NCBI GenBank assembly: GCA_019113845.1
Contig: DXGQ01000041.1
Location: 62,001-126,000 of the forward strand
Direction of reading: 5' to 3'
Length of the DNA stretch: 64,000 nt
Origin: Candidatus Anaerobutyricum avicola
Lineage (GTDB): Bacteria > Bacillota > Clostridia > Lachnospirales > Lachnospiraceae
Shown: piece after piece, positions 52,517 to 60,928 of the stretch
How positions within the stretch are numbered: position 1 is the first letter of the stretch
Layout of the letters: every line of letters begins with the position of its first letter
Position numbers and translations under genes: made by a program
Notes under the pieces: generated by a model
Databases searched by the model: none
Seen by the model: the letters and a program-made list of their open reading frames with translations, nothing else
What the model was told of the DNA's origin: nothing

Positions 52517-53584
52517 ATGGAGAAGAAAACATTTGCCATCGGAAAAAAAGAAGTAAAAATCCCGCTGTTGCAGGGGGGAATGGGAGTTGGCATCAGTCTC
52601 GGCGGTCTTGCCGGGGCAGTCGCAAAAGAGGGAGCTGTCGGAGTGATCTCCGCAGCCCATCCGGGGTATCGGGAGCCTGATTTTTACCAGAATCCTGTGG
52701 AAGCGAACAAGAGAGCCATTCATAAAGAGATAGAGAAAGCGCGGAGTATTGCGCCGGACGGTATCATTGGCGTCAATATTATGGTGGCGTTAAACCATTA
52801 TGAGGAGTATGTCCGTGAAAGTGTGAAAGCAGGCGCGGACATCATCGTATCCGGCGCCGGTCTTCCGGCAGATCTTCCGGCCTATGTGGAGGGGAGCGAT
52901 ATTGCGATCGCGCCGATCGTGTCCACAGAAAAATCCGCAAAGGTCATCCTCAAATACTGGGACAGAAAGTATAAGAGGACGGCAGACCTTCTTGTGGTGG
53001 AGGGACCTCTGGCTGGCGGCCATCTGGGCTTTCACCTGAAACAGCTGGAAGAGTTCACACCGGAACTCTATGACGAGGAAGTAAAGAAGATCCTTGCGGT
53101 TGTGCGTGGATACGAGGAAAAATACGGACATAAGATTCCGGTGATCCTGGCGGGAGGCATCCGCAACCATGAGGATTATGTCCATGCCATGGAACTTGGC
53201 GTAGACGGCATTCAGGTGGCCTCACGATTTGTGACGACCGTGGAATGTGATGCCGACGAAAAATATAAAAATGCCTATATTCAGGCCAAAAAAGAAGATA
53301 TCGAGATTGTGAAAAGTCCGGTAGGTATGCCGGGAAGAGCCATTCACAATGCGCTGATGGATAAAGTGGCATCCGGAACGAGAGTCCCGGCGGTGAAATG
53401 CTTAAACTGCATTCACACCTGTGATCCTGCCACAACGCCATACTGCATTACGGATGCTCTGATCCATGCCGCAAAGGGAGAACTCTCAGAGGCTCTCCTG
53501 TTCTGTGGCGGCAGAGCATACGAAGCGGACCATATCGGTACCGTGAAGGAAGTCATAGACTCCTATCGTTTTTTTGAAGATTAG
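52517..53584 (+). CDS. FMN-dependent FabK/nitronate monooxygenase-family oxidoreductase
   Basis: 355 residues, 15 bases after accDA with an AGGGG ribosome-site sequence. The TIM-barrel FMN pattern resembles FabK (LLQGGMGVGISLGGLAGAVA, EGPLAGGHLGF, LAGGIRNHED, GVDGIQVAS). A cysteine-rich segment CLNCIHTCDPATTPYC near residue 300 is not a feature of FabK and could bind a metal or cluster or form a redox centre. Nitronate monooxygenase is the usual automatic label. Its place in the operon points to a role in fatty-acid metabolism, perhaps enoyl reduction or desaturation, but this is unproven. Confidence 0.75.
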   Translation: MEKKTFAIGKKEVKIPLLQGGMGVGISLGGLAGAVAKEGAVGVISAAHPGYREPDFYQNPVEANKRAIHKEIEKARSIAPDGIIGVNIMVALNHYEEYVRESVKAGADIIVSGAGLPADLPAYVEGSDIAIAPIVSTEKSAKVILKYWDRKYKRTADLLVVEGPLAGGHLGFHLKQLEEFTPELYDEEVKKILAVVRGYEEKYGHKIPVILAGGIRNHEDYVHAMELGVDGIQVASRFVTTVECDADEKYKNAYIQAKKEDIEIVKSPVGMPGRAIHNALMDKVASGTRVPAVKCLNCIHTCDPATTPYCITDALIHAAKGELSEALLFCGGRAYEADHIGTVKEVIDSYRFFED

Positions 53585-53596
53585 GGAAGGAACTGT

Positions 53597-53630
53597 CCTG
53601 TCGGGCCGGGAATATCGCCGGTCCGGCAGG
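53597..53630 (+). other. GC-rich hairpin between the oxidoreductase and the MarR gene
   Basis: CCTGTCGGGCCGG pairs with CCGGTCCGGCAGG (two G-U pairs) around an 8-base loop. There is no T run, so read-through into the MarR gene is possible. It could reduce or time regulator expression. Confidence 0.45.
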
Positions 53631-53747
53631 CAAATCCGGATAGAAGATCAAAAGACACATTAGAATAATTGAATTGTCAGAAAAAAGATAATCTGGACTG
53701 TATAACAACATGCCGGTACGCCGGCAGAAGGAAGAAGAGAGCAGAAC

Positions 53748-54215
53748 ATGCAGAGGAGTACATCCGTGGATGAAGTAAGAAATACTATCAATACCATGTT
53801 AGTAAATACATTTCATGAGATAATGGATTTGGAAGAAAAAGCGATAATCACAGATAAGTTCAGAGATATCAGCAGCAATGATATGCACATTATCCAGGCG
53901 ATCGGAGAGGATTCCGGAGCGAGAATGACGGATATCGCCAAGAAGCTGAATATTACCGTCGGTTCGCTGACGACCTCCATGAACAGTCTGGTAAACAAAG
54001 GATACGTATCCAGAAAACGCAGCGAAAATGACCGCCGTGTTGTCAATATTTATCTCCGGGATAAGGGAGTGGAGGCTTACGAGCACCATAAACAGTTTCA
54101 CAAAGAGATGACAGATGCTCTCTTAAACTGTCTGACGCCGGAGGAACTGGACGTCTGGATGAAAAGTATCGATTCACTGACGGCATTCTTCCAGTCCCAT
54201 AGAGAAAGTAAGTAG
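53748..54215 (+). CDS. fabT: FabT-like MarR-family repressor
   Basis: 155 residues with a GAAGGAAGAAGAG leader. The MarR winged helix is clear: MTDIAKKLNITVGSLTTSMNSL (recognition helix) and the wing VSRKRSENDRRVVNIYL. Long N- and C-terminal helices form the dimer interface. In streptococci and relatives FabT represses fab genes when bound to acyl-ACP. This gene sits at the end of the fab operon and a TTTGA-N3-TCAAA dyad lies at its start, which supports the same role. The gene position differs from streptococci, where fabT is near the front. Confidence 0.8.
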   Translation: MQRSTSVDEVRNTINTMLVNTFHEIMDLEEKAIITDKFRDISSNDMHIIQAIGEDSGARMTDIAKKLNITVGSLTTSMNSLVNKGYVSRKRSENDRRVVNIYLRDKGVEAYEHHKQFHKEMTDALLNCLTPEELDVWMKSIDSLTAFFQSHRESK

Positions 54216-54235
54216 AAAAAGAGAAAAACAAAAGG

Positions 54236-54322
54236 AAAGCACTGTATCGCGGGCAAGAAATGAGGTGACCGGAATCTCCCGGTCGCTGCGTTGTCACGGC
54301 CTTCATCGCAGTGCTTTTTGTG
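54236..54322 (+). terminator. Branched terminator after the fatty-acid operon
   Basis: AAAGCACTG pairs with CAGTGCTTT and a TTTTTG tail follows. An inner hairpin GACCGG/CCGGTC lies inside the 65-base loop. It resembles the branched terminator at 30442-30520 in layout, though not in sequence. Confidence 0.75.
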
Positions 54323-54431
54323 TATCTGTCAGTATCAGCACAAAACCATGAAGAGTGGCAGTGAGCCTCAAGAAAAGCGGGAATGCTATTTCTTTGTGTG
54401 CGCGAGACAGTGAAAAGGATGGAAAAACAGT

Positions 54432-55646
54432 ATGCTGGAAAATGATGATAAAAAAGAGCAAAAGCATTATCTTACATATACGGTCACAGAGGAAGAAGAA
54501 GGCGAGACAGTCCGCGCGCTGCTGTATGAGAAACTGGAGTTGTCCACCCGCAAAATACGCGCGCTCAAGCGAATCTCCGGCGGTATCCTGCTGGACGGGC
54601 ATCTGGTCACGGTGCGGGAAACGGTGAAGGGCGGGCAAAGCCTGCAGATATTGCTGGATGATCACTGTCCGTCCGCATCCGGGACAGATTTCAGGACAGC
54701 CTCCGATATGTTTTCTGTGCCCGGGAGCGAAAAGAGCAGCAGAATCCTCCCGGCAGAAATGTCGCTCTCCATCCTGTATGAAGATGCGGATCTGCTTTTT
54801 ATGAACAAACCACCCGGTATTGCCTGCCATCCTTCCAGAGGGCATCTGACGGATACTCTGTGTAACGGAGTTTCCGGATACTTTATGAAGAGCGGCCAGA
54901 ACGCCTCCATACATCTCTTCGGGCGGCTGGATAAAGATACTTCCGGTGTCATCGGCATTGCCAAAAATAAGGTGATGGCAGAGCGGATGCACACAAAACG
55001 TCAGACAGGAGGGTTACAAAAAGAATATCTCGCCCTGGTCCATGGCTGTCCGCCGGCATCCGCCGGAACCATTACGATTCCCATGGCAGAAGACAGAAGC
55101 GGAGGATATCTCAGGATGCGGGCAGGGACGGAGGCGGAAGCCAAAAGAGCGATCACGCATTATGAGGTGCTGCGTGTTTTATCTGAGAAACGGGCACTTT
55201 CAGATAGATTCCGACACGAATCCGGTCAGGATCTCTGCCGGAAAGCAGGCCTGGCGGCTAAAACAGGCGCAGTGGCCAGGACAGAAGGTTCGGCTGTGGT
55301 AAGCCTTTGTCGCATTACGATCGAGACCGGGCGCACACACCAGATTCGTTTTCATATGGCTGCCATCGGCTGTCCTCTGGTGGGGGATTCTTTATATGGA
55401 GTCCCGTTGGAAAACGAAGGAACGGGGACAGGGAAGTTTTATGAAAAGGGCAGCCGGAAAAAAGAGGAAGGACTCTGGCCGGAAACCTGCTGTCACCGCG
55501 CCGCCCTTCATGCCTGGCGGGTGCGTTTCTGCCATCCGTTTACCGGACAGGAGATTGTGCTGACAGCCGGTCTGCCGGAAGACATGCGGAAGATTCTTGT
55601 CACTGCGAGAGAGGAGGAGAAGAAAGATGCGTCCACCGGAAATTGA
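54432..55646 (+). CDS. RluA/RluD-family pseudouridine synthase
   Basis: 404 residues. An N-terminal S4-like region (STRKIRALKRISGGILLDGHL) precedes the catalytic domain with RLDKDTSGV, where D167 is the catalytic aspartate (motif II). YLALVHG and ETGRTHQIRFHMA match motif III and the C-terminal motif. It converts uridine to pseudouridine in rRNA or tRNA; the exact site cannot be told. It is longer than RluD (about 320) because of two insertions, one after the S4 region (about residues 77-110) and one near 245-285. Confidence 0.85.
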   Translation: MLENDDKKEQKHYLTYTVTEEEEGETVRALLYEKLELSTRKIRALKRISGGILLDGHLVTVRETVKGGQSLQILLDDHCPSASGTDFRTASDMFSVPGSEKSSRILPAEMSLSILYEDADLLFMNKPPGIACHPSRGHLTDTLCNGVSGYFMKSGQNASIHLFGRLDKDTSGVIGIAKNKVMAERMHTKRQTGGLQKEYLALVHGCPPASAGTITIPMAEDRSGGYLRMRAGTEAEAKRAITHYEVLRVLSEKRALSDRFRHESGQDLCRKAGLAAKTGAVARTEGSAVVSLCRITIETGRTHQIRFHMAAIGCPLVGDSLYGVPLENEGTGTGKFYEKGSRKKEEGLWPETCCHRAALHAWRVRFCHPFTGQEIVLTAGLPEDMRKILVTAREEEKKDASTGN

Positions 55647-55821
55647 GAATTCCACGAAAGAGGAGCGGAGACAGTACATTGCCGAGACCTTCCGTTGCCG
55701 GAACAACTGCGAACTCTGCGGGATCTGCAGGGTGTACGGCGGGAAGGAGCCGCTGATTGTGTATGAAAATTATATCGAGGGCAGAGAAGAATTCTATGAG
55801 ATCGCCCGAAGATACCGATAA
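55627..55821 (+). CDS. Small four-cysteine protein of unknown function
   Basis: 64 residues from an ATG at 55627 with GAGGAGGAGAAG just before it, overlapping the end of the pseudouridine synthase gene by 20 bases. The cysteines form CRNNCELCGIC (CX3CX2CX2C), followed by acidic and tyrosine-rich sequence. A metal or iron-sulfur site is plausible but unproven. Translational coupling and spacing support it as a real gene. I do not recognise the family. Confidence 0.6.
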   Translation: MRPPEIENSTKEERRQYIAETFRCRNNCELCGICRVYGGKEPLIVYENYIEGREEFYEIARRYR

Positions 55822-55897
55822 GATACTCCACAAAGAAAATGTGGATAAAAATATGAAAAAGATGGGAGAATGATAAGGGCACGCTCTATTAAGAGAA

Positions 55898-55960
55898 AGA
55901 TGCTGCATTTTACACTGTCGCGAGATCCAGGGCAGGTAATTTTGCAGCATCTGCTTTTTG
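55898..55960 (+). terminator. Terminator after the small cysteine protein gene
   Basis: AGATGCTGCA pairs with TTGCAGCATCT around a loop of about 34 bases, and GCTTTTTG follows. It ends the pseudouridine synthase transcript. Confidence 0.7.
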
Positions 55961-56030
55961 TATAGGAAATTTTTGTCTTTCACAGAAATTTTTATCGGAA
56001 TCTCTGTGAAATGGATGAGAGTAAACTCTT

Positions 56031-57071
56031 TTATTTGGAATTTTTTTCTTCTTCGGAAGAAAACTCTGTCGTTACCAGTTCGTCATAAGGTACCCGTTTT
56101 TCCAGTTCTCCGGCTTCTTCCAGAATATCCTGGATCAATGTGAAGCTGTCTTCCCCGAAGAAGGTCGTTGTCTTGAAGCTATCCTGCTCTGCGTAGCGGG
56201 CAACGATTTTTTCGATCGTTTTCACATCGGTTTCCTTAAACTGCGGCGCGATGACCTCGGCGACTTCTGCGGCGCTGTGTTCCTTCACATAGTTCTGTCC
56301 TTTTTCGATGGCGTCGATGAAGGATTGCAGCAGTTCTTTATTTTTAGAGAGAAACTCTTTTGTGGTGCTGTAAGCGGTATATGGTACATAGCCGCTCTCC
56401 GTCCCCACAGACGCGACCACGTAGCCGGCGCCTTCTTCCTCGATCAGAGTGGCGGAAGGCTCGAATTCTACGGTGTAATCCCCGGTTCCGCCGACAAAAG
56501 CGCCGGAGGTGTTGGCAAAATCGATATTCTGTACCAGATGGATATCTTTATGCGGGTCAATATTGTGTTTTTTCAGGACGTATTCAAAAACCATTTCCGG
56601 CATACCGCCCGGTCTGCCTCCGATCACTTCTTTTCCGATCAGGTCTTCCCACCGGAAGTCCGTCTCATTCTCCCGGCTGACCACAAAGTTCCCTGCGCGC
56701 TGGGTGAGCTGACCGAAATTGATCAGATAGTTAGCATTTCCTTCATTATACTGGTAGATGGTCGCCTCCGGTCCCATCAGAGCGATGTCCGCGTCGCCGC
56801 TGATAACGGCAGTGGCGCTTTTATCCGCACCGAATCCGGTCTGTACCTCCAGTTGAATACCGGCATCTTCAAAATATCCCAGTTCCATTGCCACATACTG
56901 CGGTGCATAAAAAATGGAATGAGCCACCTCATTTAACCGAAGTGTTTTCAGATCGGATCTGGGAGTACCGCATCCGGAAAGATTTGCCGCCGCAGCCAGG
57001 ACGGCTGCTCCCACGAGAAAAAATACGGCAATCCGCCCGGATTTTGTTTTACATTTCAGATTCTGATTCAT
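56031..57071 (-). CDS. NMT1/SsuA-type ABC substrate-binding lipoprotein
   Basis: 346 residues from the ATG at 57071 with AGGGG upstream. A basic N-terminus and hydrophobic stretch end in the lipobox LSGC (lipidated C34). The NMT1-type periplasmic fold follows, with EVAHSIFYAPQYVAMELGYF, GDADIALMGPEATIY and EFEPSATLIEEEG. These proteins capture thiamine precursors, sulfonates, nitrate or similar small organic ligands. The cognate permease and ATPase are not next to it, so ligand and partner are unknown. It ends with an acidic/serine-rich tail. Confidence 0.82.
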   Translation of the reverse strand: MNQNLKCKTKSGRIAVFFLVGAAVLAAAANLSGCGTPRSDLKTLRLNEVAHSIFYAPQYVAMELGYFEDAGIQLEVQTGFGADKSATAVISGDADIALMGPEATIYQYNEGNANYLINFGQLTQRAGNFVVSRENETDFRWEDLIGKEVIGGRPGGMPEMVFEYVLKKHNIDPHKDIHLVQNIDFANTSGAFVGGTGDYTVEFEPSATLIEEEGAGYVVASVGTESGYVPYTAYSTTKEFLSKNKELLQSFIDAIEKGQNYVKEHSAAEVAEVIAPQFKETDVKTIEKIVARYAEQDSFKTTTFFGEDSFTLIQDILEEAGELEKRVPYDELVTTEFSSEEEKNSK

Positions 57072-57221
57072 GAACAATCCCCTGTGATCTCAATGATGAT
57101 TCTATCTCAGTGTATGCGGGAAGAGATAACTTGTGAGAAAAATTGCGTGGAAAGATTGCATGCGGAAAGATCACGGAAGGATGAAATCAGAGAAAGTGTA
57201 CTATCATGTAGTGAGAAGATA

Positions 57222-57230
57222 TGATATAAT
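57222..57230 (+). promoter_or_regulatory. Extended -10 promoter for the epimerase-like gene
   Basis: TGATATAAT matches TGnTATAAT and lies about 55 bases before the start at 57284. No clear -35 is seen. Confidence 0.45.
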
Positions 57231-57283
57231 AATGTTGTTAAACGCAGAAAATGTGATGATAATGAAACCAGGGAGGGATTACA

Positions 57284-58168
57284 ATGGGAATTTATACGAT
57301 GGAGAATGGAAGATTGACAGTGACGGTCTCTGACCACGGCGCGGAACTTGTCAGCATTTTTGACCGGGCAAATCAAAGAGAGCTGATCTGGCAGGCGGAC
57401 CCGACGTTCTGGAATCGTCATGCGCCGGTGCTTTTCCCGAATGTCGGCAAATACTACGGCGGCAGTTTCTCGTATGAGGGGAAAGAGTATCCGGAAGGAC
57501 AGCATGGCTTTGCCAGAGACAGAGATTTTAAGCGCGTGGAGAGCGATGGCGATATGATCCGGCATCGACTGATATCTGACGCGGAGACAAAAGAAAGATA
57601 TCCTTTTGATTTTCAGTTCGATGTGAGCCACCGCCTGAACGGAAATCGTCTGACGGTACAGTGGGATGTGACGAATACCGGACAGAAGAAGATGTATTTT
57701 ACGATTGGCGGACATCCTGCTTTTCGGGTGGAGGTGCTGCCGGACACCACATTTGAAGATTATTTTTTGCAGTTTGCCCCGGATGTGGACGAACTGACCT
57801 ACCGGCTTTTAGATCTGGACAGCGGGACAGCCATCATGGACAAAACATGGCCGCTTCATCTGACAGACCATAAGTACCGTCTGAGAAAAGACATGTTCGA
57901 TCAGGACGCCCTCATTTTTGACGAGGGACAGATTCAGTGGGCGGCGCTGGCACTGCCGGATGGCACCCCGTACATCGCGCTTGAGAGCAGAGATTTTCCG
58001 AACTTCGGCATCTGGTCTAAGCCGGGCGCTCCGTATGTGTGCCTGGAACCGTGGTGCGGACGTTGCGACAACCGGGGATTTGGGGGAGATATTTCTGAGA
58101 AACCGGGCATTCTCTCTCTGGAGCCGGGAGATACATTTACAAAGTCATATGACATTATCGTGTTTTAA
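57284..58168 (+). CDS. Aldose 1-epimerase-family protein (LacX-like)
   Basis: 294 residues with GGGAGGG before the ATG. It has the beta-sandwich pattern of mutarotase-like proteins: SDHGAELVSIFD, LFPNVGKYYGG, QHGFARDRDF with the conserved H-x-F-x-R, and GGHPAF. Relatives interconvert alpha and beta sugar anomers or bind sugar phosphates; LacX itself has no proven role. A terminator follows directly. Confidence 0.82.
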   Translation: MGIYTMENGRLTVTVSDHGAELVSIFDRANQRELIWQADPTFWNRHAPVLFPNVGKYYGGSFSYEGKEYPEGQHGFARDRDFKRVESDGDMIRHRLISDAETKERYPFDFQFDVSHRLNGNRLTVQWDVTNTGQKKMYFTIGGHPAFRVEVLPDTTFEDYFLQFAPDVDELTYRLLDLDSGTAIMDKTWPLHLTDHKYRLRKDMFDQDALIFDEGQIQWAALALPDGTPYIALESRDFPNFGIWSKPGAPYVCLEPWCGRCDNRGFGGDISEKPGILSLEPGDTFTKSYDIIVF

Positions 58169-58185
58169 GAAATAAGAAAGCAGAG

Positions 58186-58219
58186 GCAGATGTGATCGCG
58201 AAAAGTCACATCTGCTTTT
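58186..58219 (+). terminator. Terminator after the epimerase-like gene
   Basis: GCAGATGTGA pairs perfectly with TCACATCTGC around a 10-base loop, followed by TTTT. It separates this gene from the two-component operon that starts 31 bases later. Confidence 0.75.
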
Positions 58220-58250
58220 GCGGGTAGCGCGCAATAAGGAGGGAAGAAAC

Positions 58251-59090
58251 GTGCGGATTCAGGTCGTGGAAGATGACAGGGCATTAAGTGAAGGAATCCG
58301 CCTGGCGCTGCAGGAGGCAGGGCTTACCTTCGCGCAAAGCGCCAGTCTGCGGCAGGCGAGGGAAGACTTTGAAAAGGATGCGGCGGATATCGTGATCCTC
58401 GATATTAATCTTCCTGACGGAAGCGGGTATGAGTACCTGCACTGGGTAAAAGAGAATTCGGACGCTCTCGTTTTGATATTGACAGCCAATGACATGGAGA
58501 CGGACGAAGTGATGGGACTGACGCTGGGAGCAGACGACTATATGACAAAACCATTCAGTCTGGCGATATTGCGGGCGCGGATCCAGCTTTTCCGGAAACG
58601 GATCGCGGCCAGAAGGGCAGGCGCCGGAACAGGCAGTCCTGATGCTTTATTCCAGAATAACAGCCGGTATCAGAGAAACGGCGCAGCGGCGGCTGCAGAA
58701 GGCGGAAACCTCACTTCCCGGACTGTTTTACCGAAAATGGGCGTCTTTGAGGAAGAACCGTTTCGGTTTGACTTTGGACGTCTGGAATATTACAGGGATG
58801 GCAGGGAGCTTTCTCTGAGTGTCAATGAACAGAGACTCCTGCGTCTCTTTGTGGAAAATCCCGGAAGACTCCTCACGAGAAACCTGCTCTTTGACAGGCT
58901 CTGGGGTGACGAGGGAGAGTATGTGGATGAAAATGCTCTCTCTGTGACGGTGAACCGGCTGCGCCGGAAGCTGGAAAATAAAAAAGACGGCATATCTTAT
59001 ATCCAGACCGTTTACGGACAGGGGTATATGTGGAAGAAAAAGAAGGAAACGTCGGAAAAGGACGGGCAGCCCAGAAAACAGGAAGGATAG
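58251..59090 (+). CDS. OmpR-family response regulator of an antimicrobial-peptide module
   Basis: A GTG start at 58251 with AAGGAGGG before it gives 279 residues. The receiver domain has VEDD (6-9), D51 (VILDINLPDG) and the lysine of MTKPF. A linker of about 70 residues rich in Ala/Gly/Asn separates it from the winged-helix domain (LSVNEQRLLRLFVEN, NALSVTVNRLRRKLE). The long linker makes it larger than usual OmpR regulators (about 225). The adjacent kinase, ATPase and FtsX-type permease genes indicate a bacitracin- or lantibiotic-response system. Confidence 0.85.
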   Translation: MRIQVVEDDRALSEGIRLALQEAGLTFAQSASLRQAREDFEKDAADIVILDINLPDGSGYEYLHWVKENSDALVLILTANDMETDEVMGLTLGADDYMTKPFSLAILRARIQLFRKRIAARRAGAGTGSPDALFQNNSRYQRNGAAAAAEGGNLTSRTVLPKMGVFEEEPFRFDFGRLEYYRDGRELSLSVNEQRLLRLFVENPGRLLTRNLLFDRLWGDEGEYVDENALSVTVNRLRRKLENKKDGISYIQTVYGQGYMWKKKKETSEKDGQPRKQEG

Positions 59091-59128
59091 GAAACGCCTG
59101 ACGGATTCCGATGACAGGAGGATTTCTC

Positions 59129-59989
59129 GTGTTTGAAAACAGAACGATCCGGCGTCTCGAACAGATGCTCGACGCGGCGCTTTCCGGTGATTTTCAGGAA
59201 CGTGATTATGATGAGACAAGATTGTCCCGTCTGGAGACAAAGTGGAAACGGTTTCTTGCCACGTCGGTGCTGTCTGAGGAGAATCTGAACCGGGAAAAAG
59301 AGAATGTCAAGAGTCTTGTCACAGACATTTCTCATCAGACAAAGACGCCCATGACAAATATCCGCCTGTATGCTTCTCTGCTGGAAGAACTGATTGGTGA
59401 AGAACAGGGAATGAACCGTCAAAATGAGGCACTCCTGATGGCTGGTGAGCTGATTCGCCAGACAGAGAAACTGGAATTTCTCATCCAGTCGCTCACAAAA
59501 ATGTCCCGGCTGGAAAGCAATATCGTGGAGGTACGCCCGATACGGCAGGAAGTGACGCCGTTACTTTCGGAAGTGCTGCAGGAATCCATCATGAAAGCAG
59601 AGAAAAAAGGCGTTCGCCTGTGCCAATGCTATACAGGGAGCGCAGAGGCGTGTTTTGATTATAAATGGACAAAAGAAGCTCTTGGAAATGTACTGGATAA
59701 CGCTATCAAATATTCGCCGCAGGGCAGCGCGGTTACGCTCTCTGTCATCCAGTATGAAATATATCTGGCCATATCCGTGCGGGATGAGGGCATCGGGATC
59801 CGGGAGGAGGAGATTCCTGAAATCTTCGGCCGGTTTTACCGGTCGGAAGAGGTGAGCCAGGAGGAGGGCGTGGGGATTGGCCTCTATCTGACAAGAGAGA
59901 TCCTCCGGAAAGAAAACGGATACGTGAAAGTGAAATCACAGCCGGGCAGTGGTTCGGAATTTCTGCTGTATTTACATCGAGGACAGTAA
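59129..59989 (+). CDS. Soluble sensor histidine kinase
   Basis: 286 residues from a GTG at 59129 behind AGGAGG. The H-box is LVTDISHQTKTPMTN (H69), and the catalytic domain has GNVLDNAIKYSP, RDEGIGI and GVGIGLYLTREI. No membrane segment is visible, unlike most kinases of this ABC-linked type, which have two. It may sense through the ABC permease encoded nearby or lie in the cytoplasm. The preceding regulator stops 39 bases upstream, so the two are co-transcribed. Confidence 0.85.
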   Translation: MFENRTIRRLEQMLDAALSGDFQERDYDETRLSRLETKWKRFLATSVLSEENLNREKENVKSLVTDISHQTKTPMTNIRLYASLLEELIGEEQGMNRQNEALLMAGELIRQTEKLEFLIQSLTKMSRLESNIVEVRPIRQEVTPLLSEVLQESIMKAEKKGVRLCQCYTGSAEACFDYKWTKEALGNVLDNAIKYSPQGSAVTLSVIQYEIYLAISVRDEGIGIREEEIPEIFGRFYRSEEVSQEEGVGIGLYLTREILRKENGYVKVKSQPGSGSEFLLYLHRGQ

Positions 59990-60030
59990 AAATGCCGTTT
60001 CATCAGGTAAAATATGAGGCGGCATTTTTC
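59989..60030 (+). terminator. Terminator between the kinase and ABC transporter genes
   Basis: AAAATGCCG pairs with CGGCATTTT with T residues after it, directly at the kinase stop codon. The transporter genes probably have their own promoter in the following 200 bases, which otherwise hold nothing I recognise. Confidence 0.7.
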
Positions 60031-60247
60031 TATGTGCCTGTTGAGGCAGTAATTCTCTTTCTGCAATACTTCAATCACGGTATCCTTTCATATCTGTTAG
60101 ATTTCAGAAAGATTGTGGTTAGAATATGAGTGTATGGTAAAAGCAGAGATGGAAGAGCACTGTCGGATATGCTGCCGGCGGCCGCTGTTCTATCCTGCTT
60201 TTGTGAATGCATCAGGAAAACAGAAACAATCAGGGAGGCGATCGATC

Positions 60248-60928
60248 ATGAAAGTATTGGAGACAAGGGATCTGAAGAAATATTATGGCAGCGGAGAGAG
60301 TCTTGTGAAGGCGCTGGACGGCGTGAATCTCTGCGTGGAGAGAGGCGAGTTTGTCGCTATCGTGGGAACCAGCGGCAGCGGAAAATCAACGCTGCTTCAT
60401 ATGCTGGGCGGACTGGATTATCCGACGGAGGGCAGTGTGTTTGTGGATGGAAAAGACATTTCCGGGCTGAAGGAGGATGCTCTGTGCATTTTCCGGAGGA
60501 GAAAGATCGGGTTTGTGTTCCAGAGCTATAATCTGGTGCCGGTTCTCAATGTCTATGAAAATATCGTGCTGCCCATCGAGCTTGACGGCAATGAGGTGGA
60601 TGCGGAGTATGTGAATCAGGTGGCGGAGGTGCTGGGACTTAAAGAGAGGCTTCACAGTATGCCAAACCAGCTTTCCGGCGGCCAGCAGCAGCGGGTGGCG
60701 ATCGCCCGGGCGTTGGCGACAAAACCGGCGATATTGCTCTGTGATGAGCCGACGGGGAATCTGGACTCGAAAACCAGTCAGGATGTGCTGAGCCTTTTGA
60801 AAGTGACCGGTGAGAAGTTCGGGCAGACGATTGTGATGATCACGCACAATGAAGAGATCGCGCAGCTTGCCGACCGGATCGTCCGCATTGAGGACGGAAA
60901 GATCAAAGGTGGTGAGCAGGATGCGTAA
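60248..60928 (+). CDS. ABC transporter ATP-binding protein (MacB/BceA type)
   Basis: 226 residues from an ATG at 60248 with GGGAGG before it. Walker A is GTSGSGKST (K46), the signature is [15 protein letters not shown], Walker B is [14 protein letters not shown] and the H-loop is ITHNEEIA. The sequence style is that of ATPases that partner FtsX/MacB permeases, whose stroke extracts or disarms peptide antibiotics at the membrane. It overlaps the permease gene by 8 bases. Confidence 0.92.
   Translation: MKVLETRDLKKYYGSGESLVKALDGVNLCVERGEFVAIVGTSGSGKSTLLHMLGGLDYPTEGSVFVDGKDISGLKEDALCIFRRRKIGFVFQSYNLVPVLNVYENIVLPIELDGNEVDAEYVNQVAEVLGLKERLHSMPNQLSGGQQQRVAIARALATKPAILLCDEPTGNLDSKTSQDVLSLLKVTGEKFGQTIVMITHNEEIAQLADRIVRIEDGKIKGGEQDA

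Noticed and set aside
54303-54992. A 229-codon minus-strand frame over the start of the pseudouridine synthase gene
   Set aside because: Antisense to a gene with clear motifs and overlapping a terminator; no ribosome site.
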